Positions 16,105 through 25,799 of a stretch of DNA of 64,000 nt are shown piece after piece (within the stretch, counting starts at the first letter, position 1; each line of letters begins with the position of its first letter). The notes under the pieces were generated by a model. That model did not search any database. It was given only the letters and a program-made list of their open reading frames with translations, and was not told the DNA's origin. Origin of the DNA: Desulfurivibrio dismutans (GTDB lineage: Bacteria; Desulfobacterota; Desulfobulbia; Desulfobulbales; Desulfurivibrionaceae). The translations under genes were made by a program, and so were the position numbers. The stretch covers positions 124,001 to 188,000 of the forward strand of contig NZ_JARGDQ010000001.1 of NCBI RefSeq assembly GCF_029210385.1, written 5' to 3'.

Positions 16105-16416
16105 ATGATTAACACCCAGAAGATACGTATTCGCCTTAAAGGCTATGACCATAAGCTGATTGACCAGTCCACTGGCGAGATCGTTGAAACCGCAAAGCGG
16201 ACCGGGGCGGCGGTGGCCGGCCCCATTCCTCTGCCGACCTCGATCAATAAATTTTGCGTTTTGCGCGGCCCCCACGTGGACAAAAAGTCGCGTGAGCAGT
16301 TCGAGATGCGGACCCATCGGCGTCTGCTGGATATCCTCGAACCGACCCAGCAGACCATCGATGCCTTGATGAAGCTGGAGCTCTCCGCCGGTGTTGATGT
16401 TGAGATCAAACTCTAA
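16105..16416 (+). CDS. rpsJ: 30S ribosomal protein S10
   Basis: 103 residues, normal length ([16 protein letters not shown], then [20 protein letters not shown]). It belongs to the 30S head and is also the NusB/NusG partner in antitermination. Only 23 nt separate it from tuf, so the S10 cluster is probably read with the str cluster rather than from a strong promoter of its own. Confidence 0.97.
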   Translation: MINTQKIRIRLKGYDHKLIDQSTGEIVETAKRTGAAVAGPIPLPTSINKFCVLRGPHVDKKSREQFEMRTHRRLLDILEPTQQTIDALMKLELSAGVDVEIKL

Positions 16417-16454
16417 GCCGGGGACGGCTTGGTAAGTAAACGACAGGTGCAACA

Positions 16455-17087
16455 ATGTCTAAATTTATGGGTTTGCTCGGTAAGAAAATGGGGATGACCC
16501 GGATTTTTTCCGAAGCAGGGACCGCCATTCCCGTTACCGTTATCGAGGCCGGCCCCTGTGTGGTTTTACAGAAAAAGACCCTGGCCAAGGAAGGGTACAA
16601 TGCCATCCAGGTCGGTTTTGGTGCCAAAAAGAAACAGCGGCTCAACAAGCCGGAAAAAGGGCATACCAAGGCGGCAGGTAAAGGTGGGTTTTATCATATT
16701 AAGGAATTCCAGGTGGCAGATCCCGATGCTTATGAGCTTGGTCAGGAGATTTCCATGACCGAAGTTTTCAACGTCGGCGAGTTGGTTGATATCCGGGCTC
16801 GCAGTAAGGGACGTGGTTTCCAGGGGGTAGTTAAGCGGCACGGCTTCAAAGGCGGCCGGGCTACCCATGGCTCCATGTTTCATCGCCGGCCTGGGGCTAT
16901 TGGCTGCAGCGCCTGGCCGAGCCGGGTTATCAAGGGCAAGAAAATGCCCGGGCAGATGGGTGACGAATTTGTCACCAAGAAAAACTGCACCATCATTGAT
17001 ATCCGTCCCGAGCAGAATGTGCTGGTTTTGAAAGGTGGAGTACCTGGCGCCAAAGAGGGCCTGGTTCAGATCTACAAGAAATCGTGA
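16455..17087 (+). CDS. rplC: 50S ribosomal protein L3
   Basis: 210 residues. The start MSKFMGLLGKKMGMTRIF and the central loop that reaches the peptidyl-transferase centre (GFQGVVKRHGFKGGRATHGS) are typical. The C-terminus (LKGGVPGAKEGLVQIYKK) is complete. It follows rpsJ by 38 nt. Confidence 0.97.
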   Translation: MSKFMGLLGKKMGMTRIFSEAGTAIPVTVIEAGPCVVLQKKTLAKEGYNAIQVGFGAKKKQRLNKPEKGHTKAAGKGGFYHIKEFQVADPDAYELGQEISMTEVFNVGELVDIRARSKGRGFQGVVKRHGFKGGRATHGSMFHRRPGAIGCSAWPSRVIKGKKMPGQMGDEFVTKKNCTIIDIRPEQNVLVLKGGVPGAKEGLVQIYKKS

Positions 17088-17130
17088 GGATCCGTAGCGC
17101 TTTGACGCTGCGTTGACAGGGGGTACCGAA

Positions 17131-17754
17131 ATGGCGGTCACTGAAGTATATAATATTCAAAAAGAAAAGGTGGGAGACGTTGAGTTGGATGACGCCCTTT
17201 TCGGGGTCGAAGTCAACCCTCACCTTTTGCATGATATAGTCCGGATGCAGCGGGCCAATCGGCGGGCCGGCACGGCCTGTACCAAAACCCGGAAAGATGT
17301 TGCCGGCAGCGGCAAGAAGCCTTGGCGCCAGAAAGGCACCGGTCGGGCCCGGGCCGGCAGCCGCAAGTCGCCCGTCTGGCGAGGTGGTGGTACAGTCTTT
17401 GGTCCCCGTCCGCGCAGCTATGCTTTTACCATGCCGCGCAAGGCGCGCAAGCTGGGGCTGCGGATGGCGCTTAGTTCACGCTGTGCCGACAACCTGCTGG
17501 TGGTGCTTGATGACTTCCAACTGGAGGAGATCAAGACCAAAAAATTTATTGAGGTTATGGGCAACTTTGCCATCGACAACGCCCTCATTGTGGTGCCGGA
17601 GAGCATTGAAAACCTGGAGCGTTCTTCCCGTAACGTGCCCGGTTTCAAAGTAATGCCCACCGGGGGGGTGAACGTTTACGACATTCTGCTGCACAAGCAC
17701 ATCGTGCTGCTGCAGCCCTGTATTGAGCAACTGCGGGAGAGGCTGTTGACATGA
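17131..17754 (+). CDS. rplD: 50S ribosomal protein L4
   Basis: 207 residues from ATG 17131, with AGGGGG at 17118-17123; the upstream in-frame start at 17113 would place that ribosome site inside the gene. The extended loop lining the exit tunnel ([20 protein letters not shown]) is intact. Its last four bases overlap the start of rplW (ATGA), a sign of coupled translation. Confidence 0.96.
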   Translation: MAVTEVYNIQKEKVGDVELDDALFGVEVNPHLLHDIVRMQRANRRAGTACTKTRKDVAGSGKKPWRQKGTGRARAGSRKSPVWRGGGTVFGPRPRSYAFTMPRKARKLGLRMALSSRCADNLLVVLDDFQLEEIKTKKFIEVMGNFAIDNALIVVPESIENLERSSRNVPGFKVMPTGGVNVYDILLHKHIVLLQPCIEQLRERLLT

Positions 17755-18041
17755 AAAATATCTACGAAGTGCTTAAGCGTCCCCGCCTGACGGAAAAAAG
17801 CATGGGCCTGCAAGAGAGTTTTAACCAGGTAGTGTTGCAGGTGGACCGCCGGGCCAACAAAAGCGAAATTAAGCAGGCGGTTGAAGAGTTGTTTAGCGTC
17901 AAGGTAGAGAAGGTGCGGACTGCCAATATGACCGGCCGTAAAAGGCGGATGGGGCGTTATATCGGCCGTACATCCGACTACAAAAAGGCCTTTGTTACCT
18001 TGGGTCCTGATAGCAAGCTGGACTTTCTTGAGGAGCTGTAA
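17751..18041 (+). CDS. rplW: 50S ribosomal protein L23
   Basis: 96 residues. It sits at the tunnel exit, where it docks trigger factor and SRP. The characteristic RPRLTEKSMGLQE start and the FSVKVEKVRTANMTGRKRRMG loop are present. Its ATG overlaps the rplD stop by 4 nt. Confidence 0.97.
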   Translation: MKNIYEVLKRPRLTEKSMGLQESFNQVVLQVDRRANKSEIKQAVEELFSVKVEKVRTANMTGRKRRMGRYIGRTSDYKKAFVTLGPDSKLDFLEEL

Positions 18042-18134
18042 CCGAACGCATGGGAAAGTTCCCCCCGCTGGTTAGCCTTATTGCAAGGCGCTGGACCATT
18101 GATTCAACCGGGAAAAAACTGACTGGAGTTGCAG

Positions 18135-18956
18135 ATGGCACTGAAGACATATAAACCGACATCGCCCGGCCGCCGTACCTTGGTGACCGTGGTAAACGAG
18201 GATCTGGCCAAGGAAAAACCGGTTAAGGGTCTGGTTCGCAGCCTGAAAAAAACCGGGGGCCGCAACAACAACGGCCGTATAACCTGCCGGCATCAGGGCG
18301 GAGGCCACAAGCGCAAGTACCGGGTGATTGATTTTAAGCGCAACAAAGTCGATATCCCAGCCAAGGTCGCAGGTATTGAATATGATCCCAACCGCAGCGC
18401 TAATATTGCCCTGCTACAGTATGTGGATGGCGAGAAGCGCTACATTCTCTCCCCCAGCGGCATCAGGATTGGTGACATCGTTGAGGCCGGCGACAATGTG
18501 GATATCAAGCCCGGCAACTGTATGCCAATGGGCAACATGCCTTTGGGCAGCACCATCCACAATATTGAGATGAAAATCGGCAAGGGTGGGCAGCTGGTGC
18601 GCAGCGCCGGTGGCTCCGCCCAGCTGATGGCCAAGGAAGGTGACCATGTGCTGGTCAAGCTCCCTTCGGGTGAGGTGCGGCGTTTGCATCGCCTTTGCCG
18701 TGCCAGCATCGGCCAGGTTGGTAACATTGAACATGAAAGCCGGAAGCTGGGCAAGGCCGGCCGTAGCCGCTGGCTCGGGCGTCGTCCCGAGGTGCGCGGC
18801 GTGGCTATGAACCCGGTTGATCATCCCATGGGCGGTGGCGAGGGCAAGAGTTCCGGCGGTCGGCATCCGTGCACACCGTGGGGTGTGCCCACCAAGGGCT
18901 TTAAGACTCGTGGCCGTAAAACCAGCGATCGCGATATTGTTAAGAAAAGATCCTAA
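18135..18956 (+). CDS. rplB: 50S ribosomal protein L2
   Basis: 273 residues from ATG 18135 (TGGAG about 6 nt upstream; the alternative TTG at 18129 gives an atypical MQMALK start). Family blocks [32 protein letters not shown] and the peptidyl-transferase-associated [20 protein letters not shown], with its invariant His, are intact. Confidence 0.97.
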   Translation: MALKTYKPTSPGRRTLVTVVNEDLAKEKPVKGLVRSLKKTGGRNNNGRITCRHQGGGHKRKYRVIDFKRNKVDIPAKVAGIEYDPNRSANIALLQYVDGEKRYILSPSGIRIGDIVEAGDNVDIKPGNCMPMGNMPLGSTIHNIEMKIGKGGQLVRSAGGSAQLMAKEGDHVLVKLPSGEVRRLHRLCRASIGQVGNIEHESRKLGKAGRSRWLGRRPEVRGVAMNPVDHPMGGGEGKSSGGRHPCTPWGVPTKGFKTRGRKTSDRDIVKKRS

Positions 18957-18982
18957 TCATCCTTAATTCAGGGGGAGCATAA

Positions 18983-19255
18983 GTGGCACGCTCGATTAAA
19001 AAAGGACCGTTTGTTGATGATCACCTGATGAAAAAGGTGCTCAAAGCCAGAGAAGAAGGTTCCCGCAAGGTTATCCAGACCTGGTCGCGGCGTTCGGATA
19101 TTGTTCCGGAGATGATCGGCCAGACCTTTGCCGTCCATAACGGCAAGAAGTTTATCCCGGTGTTTGTTTCCGAGAACATGGTTGGGCACAAGATGGGCGA
19201 GTTTTCGCCCACTCGGACCTACTACGGTCATGCCGCCGGCAAGAAGAAAAAGTAA
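18983..19255 (+). CDS. rpsS: 30S ribosomal protein S19
   Basis: 90 residues from GTG 18983 behind GGGGGAG. The sequence [15 protein letters not shown] and the C-terminal [19 protein letters not shown] identify it. It pairs with S13 in the 30S head. Confidence 0.96.
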   Translation: MARSIKKGPFVDDHLMKKVLKAREEGSRKVIQTWSRRSDIVPEMIGQTFAVHNGKKFIPVFVSENMVGHKMGEFSPTRTYYGHAAGKKKK

Positions 19256-19291
19256 ACGCGAAAGCTAACTGATATATCTTTAAGGAGTGGA

Positions 19292-19630
19292 ATGGCGATG
19301 GAAGCTAAAGCGCTGGTCCGGAACATCCGGATCTCACCGCAGAAAGCGCGGTTGGTAGCCGATCTGGTGCGGGGCCGCGAGGTGGGTGCCGCGTTGAACA
19401 CCTTGCGATTCATGCCCAAGAAAGGGGCCAGAATTCTTCGCAAGCTCATCGAGTCGGCGGTGGCCAATGCCAGTCAGAACGAGGCTGCCGATGTGGACAA
19501 TCTCTACATCAAGAGCATCCATGTGGACGGTGGCCCGATGCTTAAACGGATTCGTCCTATGGCCATGGGCCGGGCTGGGCGAATACTCAAGCGGACCAGT
19601 CATATTACGGTTGTTCTTGACGAACAATAA
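19292..19630 (+). CDS. rplV: 50S ribosomal protein L22
   Basis: 112 residues. It has the IRISPQKARLVADLVRG start and the long hairpin that lines the exit tunnel (MLKRIRPMAMGRAGRILKRT). An AAGGAG precedes the start. ATG 19298 could also be used. Confidence 0.96.
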   Translation: MAMEAKALVRNIRISPQKARLVADLVRGREVGAALNTLRFMPKKGARILRKLIESAVANASQNEAADVDNLYIKSIHVDGGPMLKRIRPMAMGRAGRILKRTSHITVVLDEQ

Positions 19631-19687
19631 ACCTTCGCGCCAGCGAAGGCCGGCGTTGGAACAACTATTTGTTAATGGAGGATAATT

Positions 19688-20353
19688 TTGGGCCAGAAAG
19701 TCAATCCAATCGGTTTGCGGCTGAATATTGTACGGACCTGGGATTCCATTTGGTACGCCGATAAAGATTATGCCAGGAATATACTTGAGGATCAGAGCCT
19801 CAAAAAATATTTGAAGCGGCGTCTGTTTCATGCTGGCATTTCCAAGATCCAGATCATGCGGACCGGTGAGAAGATTCGTATTAAGCTGCATACCGCCCGC
19901 CCCGGCATCGTGATCGGCAAGAAGGGCTCAGAAATCGACGCCCTTAAGGCCGACCTGGAGAAACGTACCGGCCGTGCATGTGCCGTTGATATCCAGGAAG
20001 TTCGCCGTCCCGAAGCCGATGCCCAGCTGGTGGCGGAAAATATCGCCCAGCAGCTGGAACGGCGGATTGCCTTTCGCCGGGCGATGAAAAAGTCGGTAAA
20101 TATGGCCTTGAAGTTTGGTGCCAAAGGGATTAAGGTTGCCTGTTCCGGTCGTTTGGGCGGGGCTGAGATGTCCCGGCGTGAATGGTATCGGGAAGGTCGG
20201 GTGCCTTTGCACACCCTGCGGGCCGATATCGATTACGGTCTGGCCGAAGCCCGTACCACTTACGGAATTATCGGGGTGAAGGTCTGGATCTTCAAGGGAG
20301 AGGTTCTCGCTGAAGAGGACTACCGGGGTGTCGAAGAGCATGTGCAGCCCTGA
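19688..20353 (+). CDS. rpsC: 30S ribosomal protein S3
   Basis: 221 residues from TTG 19688, with GGAGG ending 7 nt upstream. The N-terminal [20 protein letters not shown], the KH domain with GxxG ([13 protein letters not shown]) and the C-terminal domain are complete. It forms part of the mRNA entry helicase with S4 and S5. Confidence 0.97.
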   Translation: MGQKVNPIGLRLNIVRTWDSIWYADKDYARNILEDQSLKKYLKRRLFHAGISKIQIMRTGEKIRIKLHTARPGIVIGKKGSEIDALKADLEKRTGRACAVDIQEVRRPEADAQLVAENIAQQLERRIAFRRAMKKSVNMALKFGAKGIKVACSGRLGGAEMSRREWYREGRVPLHTLRADIDYGLAEARTTYGIIGVKVWIFKGEVLAEEDYRGVEEHVQP

Positions 20354-20428
20354 ATTGCTGCCGTCACCGACCACATGTTTGTCGGGTTTGCGCGCGGTTG
20401 TCAAAGTTAACGACCATAGGTTAATAAT

Positions 20429-20845
20429 ATGCTGAGTCCAAAGAAAGTTACCCACAGAAAGGTGTTTAAAGGTCGGATGACCGGCCAGGCTTATCGCGGT
20501 TCTTCCATTGCATATGGCCAGTACGCGCTGAAGGCTGTCGGCTGTGGCTGGATGAGCGCCCGTCAGATCGAAGCCGCCCGTATTGCCATCAACCGTAAGG
20601 TAAAGCGTGGGGGCAAGATGTGGATTAGGGTTTTCCCGGACAAGTCTTACACCAAAAAGCCGGCTGAAACCCGGATGGGTAAAGGTAAAGGCAGCCCCGA
20701 AGGCTGGGTGGCGGTGATCAAGCCGGGACGGATACTTTATGAGCTTTCCGGGGTAGACGGCGATTTGGCCCGCGAAGCGCTGCGGCTGGCGGCCAACAAG
20801 CTGCCGTTTCCCACCAAAATTATCGAGCTGGATACGACGTTATGA
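20429..20845 (+). CDS. rplP: 50S ribosomal protein L16
   Basis: 138 residues, full length ([50 protein letters not shown]). It contacts A-site tRNA. The stop overlaps the rpmC start by 4 nt. The site before ATG 20429 is weak (AGGTTAATAAT). Confidence 0.97.
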   Translation: MLSPKKVTHRKVFKGRMTGQAYRGSSIAYGQYALKAVGCGWMSARQIEAARIAINRKVKRGGKMWIRVFPDKSYTKKPAETRMGKGKGSPEGWVAVIKPGRILYELSGVDGDLAREALRLAANKLPFPTKIIELDTTL

Positions 20846-21033
20846 AAATTAAGGAACTGCGTGAATTAAGTGGCGAAGAACTGGCCAACCGCTTGCGCGA
20901 ACTCTCCGAAGAGTTGTGCCGGCTAAAATTCCGGCATGGGATTCGTCCCCTGGAGAACACCGCCCGGATTAGCCAGACGCGCAAAACCATCAGCCGGGTT
21001 AAGACTCTGTTGCGTGAAGGCAGTGCGAATTAA
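20842..21033 (+). CDS. rpmC: 50S ribosomal protein L29
   Basis: 63 residues, the usual small helical-hairpin protein near the tunnel exit ([36 protein letters not shown]). ATG 20842 overlaps the end of rplP, suggesting translational coupling. Confidence 0.95.
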   Translation: MKIKELRELSGEELANRLRELSEELCRLKFRHGIRPLENTARISQTRKTISRVKTLLREGSAN

Positions 21034-21124
21034 TAGTGGCCGCGATAGCGTAAATTAAATCGTGAGTTGGGGCGGCTACTTCCGCCTGCGGCTCTCCGAG
21101 ACTTCTTTAGCTGGGATTGATCAA

Positions 21125-21388
21125 ATGAGTGCAGAACAGCAAGGTAGCAAAAAAACCAGGGTCGGACTGGTGGTAAGTAACAAAATGGACAAGAGCATCG
21201 TGGTTCAGTCTACTACCATTACTCCCCACAATCTTTACGGCAAATATATCCGTCGCCAGACCAAGTGCATGGCCCATGATCCCGAAAACACCTGTAATAT
21301 CGGCGATCGGGTGCTGGTAGAGGAGTGCCGCCCACTGAGCCGGAGCAAACGCTGGCGCCTGCGTGCCATTTTAGAGAAAGCGGTCTGA
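21125..21388 (+). CDS. rpsQ: 30S ribosomal protein S17
   Basis: 87 residues from ATG 21125, beginning [20 protein letters not shown], in line with family length. A longer frame from 21062 adds 21 residues with no S17 character. The OB-fold signature [20 protein letters not shown] follows. The ribosome site is poor (GGGAT). Confidence 0.93.
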   Translation: MSAEQQGSKKTRVGLVVSNKMDKSIVVQSTTITPHNLYGKYIRRQTKCMAHDPENTCNIGDRVLVEECRPLSRSKRWRLRAILEKAV

Positions 21389-21477
21389 GTGGCAGGTAAT
21401 TAAGCAATGCTTCTATGCGCGATTCCCGGCGGCAGCGGGCATCGAGTTGAATGACTGCCGGATAAGCAGGTGAGATC

Positions 21478-21846
21478 ATGATTCAGACACAAACTGTACT
21501 TAATGTGGCCGACAACTCCGGGGCCAAGAAAGTAATGTGCATCCGGGTACTCGGCGGCACCGGTCGGCGTTACGCCGGCCTGGGCGATGTGGTGGTTGTT
21601 TCGGTTAAGGAAGCAATTCCCAATGCCAAGGTTAAAAAAGGCGATGTGGTTAATGCGGTGGTGGTCAGAACCAGTAAGGAAATCCGCCGCCAGGACGATA
21701 CCACCGTGCGCTTCGACGAGAACTCTGCGGTTCTCCTTAACAACGCCGGAGACCCGGTCGGTACCCGTATTTTCGGGCCAGTGGCCCGTGAACTGCGCCC
21801 CAAGGGTTTTATGAAGATCGTTTCCCTGGCTCCTGAAGTTCTTTAA
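21478..21846 (+). CDS. rplN: 50S ribosomal protein L14
   Basis: 122 residues, the invariant family length. [20 protein letters not shown] and the C-terminal [19 protein letters not shown] identify it. It forms an intersubunit bridge. First gene of the spc set here, 89 nt after rpsQ. Confidence 0.97.
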   Translation: MIQTQTVLNVADNSGAKKVMCIRVLGGTGRRYAGLGDVVVVSVKEAIPNAKVKKGDVVNAVVVRTSKEIRRQDDTTVRFDENSAVLLNNAGDPVGTRIFGPVARELRPKGFMKIVSLAPEVL

Positions 21847-21860
21847 GGCAAGGATGAAAA

Positions 21861-22196
21861 ATGCATAACGCTAAAACTCATATTAAGGTTAATGATCGGG
21901 TCGAGGTAATCGCCGGCGGAGACAAAGGCCGGGTTGGCAAGGTTATTCGCATCGACCGTAAGCGTGGGCGGGCAGTGGTTGACAAGATCAACATGATCAA
22001 ACGCCACACCAAACCCAGTGCTCAGAATCAACAAGGTGGCATCCTCGACAAAGAGGCCCCGGTGGCGATTTCCAATTTAATGCTGATCTGCCCCAAGTGT
22101 GCGAAGACATCGCGGGTTGGTCGCCGGGTGCTGGATGATGCCAGCCGGGAGAGGTTTTGCAAAAAATGCGGTGAGTCCGTCGAGGTTCCGGCATAA
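21861..22196 (+). CDS. rplX: 50S ribosomal protein L24
   Basis: 111 residues with the KOW motif ([19 protein letters not shown]). The C-terminal part has two Cys pairs (CPKC...CKKC), a putative zinc knuckle found in many bacterial L24 proteins. It initiates 50S assembly. Confidence 0.96.
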   Translation: MHNAKTHIKVNDRVEVIAGGDKGRVGKVIRIDRKRGRAVVDKINMIKRHTKPSAQNQQGGILDKEAPVAISNLMLICPKCAKTSRVGRRVLDDASRERFCKKCGESVEVPA

Positions 22197-22261
22197 GTTA
22201 AGGAACCGAACGGTGTTGTCGCGGTGAACGAGAGGCAAGAAAGCGCTGGAGGCGTTTAAGC

Positions 22262-22801
22262 ATGGCAGGAATGAAACAATTTTACCTTGATGAATGTGTG
22301 CCCCAACTCATGAAAGAGTTTGGTTACGGCAACATCATGGAGGTGCCGAAGCTGGAAAAAGTTACCCTCAACATGGGGCTTGGGGAGGCCGTCCAGAACC
22401 CCAAGATTGTGGAGAGCGCCGGACGTGAATTGACCCAGATTGCCGGCCAGAAGGCGGTGGTTACCAGAGCCAAGCGCTCCATCGCCACCTTTAAGCTCCG
22501 GGAAGGAATGCCCATTGGTTGTCGGGTGACTCTGCGGGGCGAGAGAATGTATGACTTCCTGGCCAAGCTGGTGCATGTGGCTCTTCCTCGGGTTCGCGAC
22601 TTTCGTGGGATTTCTTTTAAAGCCTTTGATGGTCGGGGTAACTACTCCTTGGGTATCAAGGAGCATATTATTTTTCCCGAAATCGATTACGACAAGATTG
22701 ACAAGATTAAAGGTTTGAACATTGCCATAACGACCACGGCCAAAAGTGACGCCGAGGGCCGTTTCTTGCTGAAGGCAATGGGCATGCCCTTTAAAAAGTA
22801 A
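22262..22801 (+). CDS. rplE: 50S ribosomal protein L5
   Basis: 179 residues, full length ([40 protein letters not shown]). It binds 5S rRNA and P-site tRNA. It starts at ATG 22262 after a 65-nt gap with a GGAGG near 22250. Confidence 0.97.
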   Translation: MAGMKQFYLDECVPQLMKEFGYGNIMEVPKLEKVTLNMGLGEAVQNPKIVESAGRELTQIAGQKAVVTRAKRSIATFKLREGMPIGCRVTLRGERMYDFLAKLVHVALPRVRDFRGISFKAFDGRGNYSLGIKEHIIFPEIDYDKIDKIKGLNIAITTTAKSDAEGRFLLKAMGMPFKK

Positions 22802-22825
22802 CTTTATAAGGGCGGGAGGCTTGAG

Positions 22826-23011
22826 TTGGCTAAGAAATCAATGATCGCTAAATGCAACCGGAAGCAGAAGTTTAAGGTGCGTGAGTACAATCGCTGTGGC
22901 TTGTGCGGACGGCCGCGGGCTTTTTACCGTAAATTCGGGGTTTGCCGAATCTGTCTGCGCAACCTGGCCTCTAACGGTGAGATTGCCGGGGTTACCAAGT
23001 CAAGCTGGTAG
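22826..23011 (+). CDS. rpsN: 30S ribosomal protein S14, zinc-binding type
   Basis: 61 residues from TTG 22826 behind GGGAGG. It is the short, zinc-containing (C+) form, with the two pairs CGLC and CRIC. The longer zinc-free form used as a low-zinc backup is not seen in this window. Confidence 0.96.
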   Translation: MAKKSMIAKCNRKQKFKVREYNRCGLCGRPRAFYRKFGVCRICLRNLASNGEIAGVTKSSW

Positions 23012-23052
23012 TTGGCGGGACTGAAAAAACATCAACACAGGAGTTTGAAGCG

Positions 23053-23451
23053 ATGGCGATGAGTGATCCGTTGGCGGACATGCTGACCAGGATTCGTAAC
23101 GCCGGCATGGCAGGCCACGACAGTCTGGAAATGCCGAATTCGAAGATTAAGGCCGGCATGGCGGCGATCCTTAAGCAGGAAGGTTTTATTAATGACTTTC
23201 AGGTCAGTGAGGACAGTAAGCAGGGTATATTGAAAATTACCCTGCGTTACGATGACCGCCGGGAGCGTACTATCACCGGTATTCGCCGGCGCAGCAGCCC
23301 GGGTCGGCGGGTTTATGTCAAGCATGACCGAATTCCCAAGGTGATGAGTGGCCTGGGGGTTGCGGTGCTGTCCACATCGAAAGGAGTTATGACCGACAAG
23401 CAGGCCCGTGAGCAGAAGATTGGTGGCGAGCTGCTCTGTGAAGTCTGGTAA
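23053..23451 (+). CDS. rpsH: 30S ribosomal protein S8
   Basis: 132 residues (MSDPLADMLTRIRNAGMAGH; C-terminal GVMTDKQAREQKIGGELLCEVW). A central 16S rRNA binder and, in E. coli, the repressor of the spc operon. ATG 23053 follows AGGAG by 9 nt; ATG 23059 is an alternative. Confidence 0.97.
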   Translation: MAMSDPLADMLTRIRNAGMAGHDSLEMPNSKIKAGMAAILKQEGFINDFQVSEDSKQGILKITLRYDDRRERTITGIRRRSSPGRRVYVKHDRIPKVMSGLGVAVLSTSKGVMTDKQAREQKIGGELLCEVW

Positions 23452-23525
23452 GGTAACGATAAGCGGATAGAGCAGGCGGTATCCGGGGCGTGTTCCCCGG
23501 AACTGTTCAGATAAGGAGCGACAAG

Positions 23526-24062
23526 ATGTCGAGAATAGGCAGAGAACCAATTACCGTCCCTGACAAGGTCAAGGTGGACATCAAGGGCAGTCTGGTCACT
23601 GTAACCGGCCCCAAGGGCACCTTGGATCGCAAGGTGCGTCCCGAGATTGCCTTGGAGCAGGAAGACGGTCGGGTAATGGTTAAGGCCCGGGACGACAGTC
23701 AGCGGACCATTGCCTTCACCGGACTTACCCGCACCCTCATTAACAACATGGTGATCGGGGTGGAAAAGGGTTTTGCGAAAAAGCTGGTGGTAGAAGGGGT
23801 CGGTTACCGGGTTGAGGTTAAAGGTGATGCCCTGAACCTTAACGTTGGGTATTCCAACACGGTAAATTTCCTCCTGCCCGAGGGCGTCAAGGCAGCGGTG
23901 GAAAAGAACACCGTGACCTTGGAGTCCATCGACAAGGAACTGCTTGGTGAAACGGCGGCTCGTATTCGGGCGGTGCGCAAACCCGAACCCTATAAGGGTA
24001 AAGGGATCCGCTACGAGGACGAGCGTGTTGTCCGCAAGGCCGGCAAGACCAAGTCGAAATAA
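23526..24062 (+). CDS. rplF: 50S ribosomal protein L6
   Basis: 178 residues from ATG 23526 (MSRIGREPITVPDKVKV), preceded by AAGGAG at about 23513. A longer frame from 23490 adds non-homologous residues. The two tandem domains and the C-terminal RKPEPYKGKGIRYEDERVVR are complete. Confidence 0.97.
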   Translation: MSRIGREPITVPDKVKVDIKGSLVTVTGPKGTLDRKVRPEIALEQEDGRVMVKARDDSQRTIAFTGLTRTLINNMVIGVEKGFAKKLVVEGVGYRVEVKGDALNLNVGYSNTVNFLLPEGVKAAVEKNTVTLESIDKELLGETAARIRAVRKPEPYKGKGIRYEDERVVRKAGKTKSK

Positions 24063-24230
24063 TAAGAGTTGAATGTTCTGCCTTCGCCCGGGCGCCTTGG
24101 CGGCCCTTGGCTGCAGTGTTCTCGACCAGGATGTTTGGCGATTATTGTGATGATACCATAAAGTTGCTGATGACGTTCGGTTGGCGAACCGGCGTCGGTT
24201 GGTGTTAACCGGTTGTACAGGTAAGGAAAA

Positions 24231-24596
24231 ATGGCAAAGACAAGCATGAGGGCCGCGGCCCGCGAGAAACGGATCAAAAGGATCAGAAAAAAAATTACCG
24301 GTACCGCCCAGCGTCCTCGCTTGCGGGTATTCAAGAGCGCCCGTCATATCTACGGGCAGCTCATTGACGACGCTACCGGTCATACCCTGGCCGCCATGAG
24401 CACCCAGAGCAAGGATTTCCAACCCGGCGAGGAAAAAGGCAAGACCGCCCTGGCCAAACAGGTTGGCATCCGGCTGGCGGAGCTGGCCAAGGCCAGAGGG
24501 TTGGAGGATGTGGTTTTCGATCGTGGCGGGTATATTTATCACGGAAGGGTCAAAGCCCTTTCCGACGGCGCCCGGGAAGGCGGATTGAACTTTTAA
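24231..24596 (+). CDS. rplR: 50S ribosomal protein L18
   Basis: 121 residues (RLRVFKSARHIYGQLIDDA; C-terminal VVFDRGGYIYHGRVKALSDGAREGG). A 5S rRNA binder with L5. The 168-nt gap before it is long for this cluster and holds a hairpin-prone stretch (CGGTTGGCGAACCG near 24178) but no gene. Confidence 0.97.
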   Translation: MAKTSMRAAAREKRIKRIRKKITGTAQRPRLRVFKSARHIYGQLIDDATGHTLAAMSTQSKDFQPGEEKGKTALAKQVGIRLAELAKARGLEDVVFDRGGYIYHGRVKALSDGAREGGLNF

Positions 24597-24623
24597 TTAT
24601 TTTATCAGCTTGGGGGTGTCACC

Positions 24624-25130
24624 TTGGCGGAATTGAGAAAAAGCAGCAGCGATGATCAGCTGATCGAGAAAATCGTTTTTATTAACCGTACGGCCAAAGT
24701 CGTCAAGGGTGGGCGGAGATTTCACTTCAGCGCCATAGTTGTGGTGGGCGACGGTAACGGCAAGGTTGGGTACGGCCTGGGCAAGGCCAACCAGGTGCCG
24801 GAAGCGATTCGTAAAGGGGTTGAAAAGGCCCGCAAGGATATGCAGTCAGTGTCCATGAATGAGGTCAGTATTCCCCATGAGATCATGGGCAAGTTCGGCG
24901 CCGGCCAGGTAATGCTCAAGCCTGCCGCCGCCGGTACCGGTGTTATCGCCGGTGGTCCGGTGCGAGCGGTGCTTGAAGCGGCCGGAGTCAGCAACATTCT
25001 GACCAAGTGCATCGGCTCCCATAATCCCCACAACATGGTCAAGGCCACCCTGGACGGTCTGCGCCGGTTGCGTAATCCGGCCAAAGTGGCCCGGATGCGG
25101 GGCAAGAGCATAGAAGAAATTACTTTTTAA
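24624..25130 (+). CDS. rpsE: 30S ribosomal protein S5
   Basis: 168 residues from TTG 24624. The N-terminal double-stranded-RNA-binding fold ([20 protein letters not shown]) and the [17 protein letters not shown] loop are typical. It works in translational accuracy and in the mRNA entry pore. GGGGGTG precedes the start. Confidence 0.97.
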   Translation: MAELRKSSSDDQLIEKIVFINRTAKVVKGGRRFHFSAIVVVGDGNGKVGYGLGKANQVPEAIRKGVEKARKDMQSVSMNEVSIPHEIMGKFGAGQVMLKPAAAGTGVIAGGPVRAVLEAAGVSNILTKCIGSHNPHNMVKATLDGLRRLRNPAKVARMRGKSIEEITF

Positions 25131-25157
25131 GATTATAGAACCAGGCCGAGGTGAATC

Positions 25158-25343
25158 ATGGCTGCAAATGAACTTAAGCTGACCTTGCGCAAAAGCGCCA
25201 TCGGCAGCACCGAAAAAATTCGTCAGACCCTGACCGGTCTCGGTTTAACCAGAACCCACAAGACCATGGTTCGCAAGAATACTCCCGAAATTCGGGGGAT
25301 GGTCGCCAAGGTACGTCATCTGGTGGACGTGGAGGAAATATAA
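25158..25343 (+). CDS. rpmD: 50S ribosomal protein L30
   Basis: 61 residues (KLTLRKSAIGSTEKIRQTLT, KTMVRKNTPEIRGMVAKVRH). Its TAA shares one base with the ATG of rplO, so the two are probably coupled. Confidence 0.95.
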   Translation: MAANELKLTLRKSAIGSTEKIRQTLTGLGLTRTHKTMVRKNTPEIRGMVAKVRHLVDVEEI

Positions 25344-25789
25344 TGTTGAATTTGAGCAACCTTTCACCGCATCCCGGTTCCCGTAAACCCAAAAAACGGG
25401 TGGGCCGCGGTCCCGCTTCCGGCCATGGTAAAACCTCCGGCCGTGGACACAAAGGCTACAAAGCACGTTCTGGCAGTGGTATCAAGCCCGGCTTTGAAGG
25501 CGGCCAGATGCCACTACAGCGGCGGATTCCCAAGCGTGGCTTTCGTAACCCTTTCCGTAAGGTTTATGCGGTGGTCAACGTGCAGGAGCTCAACCGTTTC
25601 GATGCCAACTCGCAAATTGACCGGGCTGCTCTGGTGGCTGCCGGTCTGGTTTCCGCCAAGGAGCAGGGTATCAAAATCCTGGGTGATGGCGAGTTGAAGG
25701 TAGCGCTGAATATCAGTGTGGACAAAGTCAGCGACTCTGCCCGCAGTAAAATTGAAGCTGCCGGCGGTTCGATAACCGCAGCGGCCTGA
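25343..25789 (+). CDS. rplO: 50S ribosomal protein L15
   Basis: 148 residues. The glycine-rich N-terminal tail (KRVGRGPASGHGKTSGRGHK) and the C-terminal globular domain (ISVDKVSDSARSKIEAAGG) are complete. It is followed 10 nt later by secY, the standard order. Confidence 0.97.
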   Translation: MLNLSNLSPHPGSRKPKKRVGRGPASGHGKTSGRGHKGYKARSGSGIKPGFEGGQMPLQRRIPKRGFRNPFRKVYAVVNVQELNRFDANSQIDRAALVAAGLVSAKEQGIKILGDGELKVALNISVDKVSDSARSKIEAAGGSITAAA

Positions 25790-25799
25790 GGGATATTTA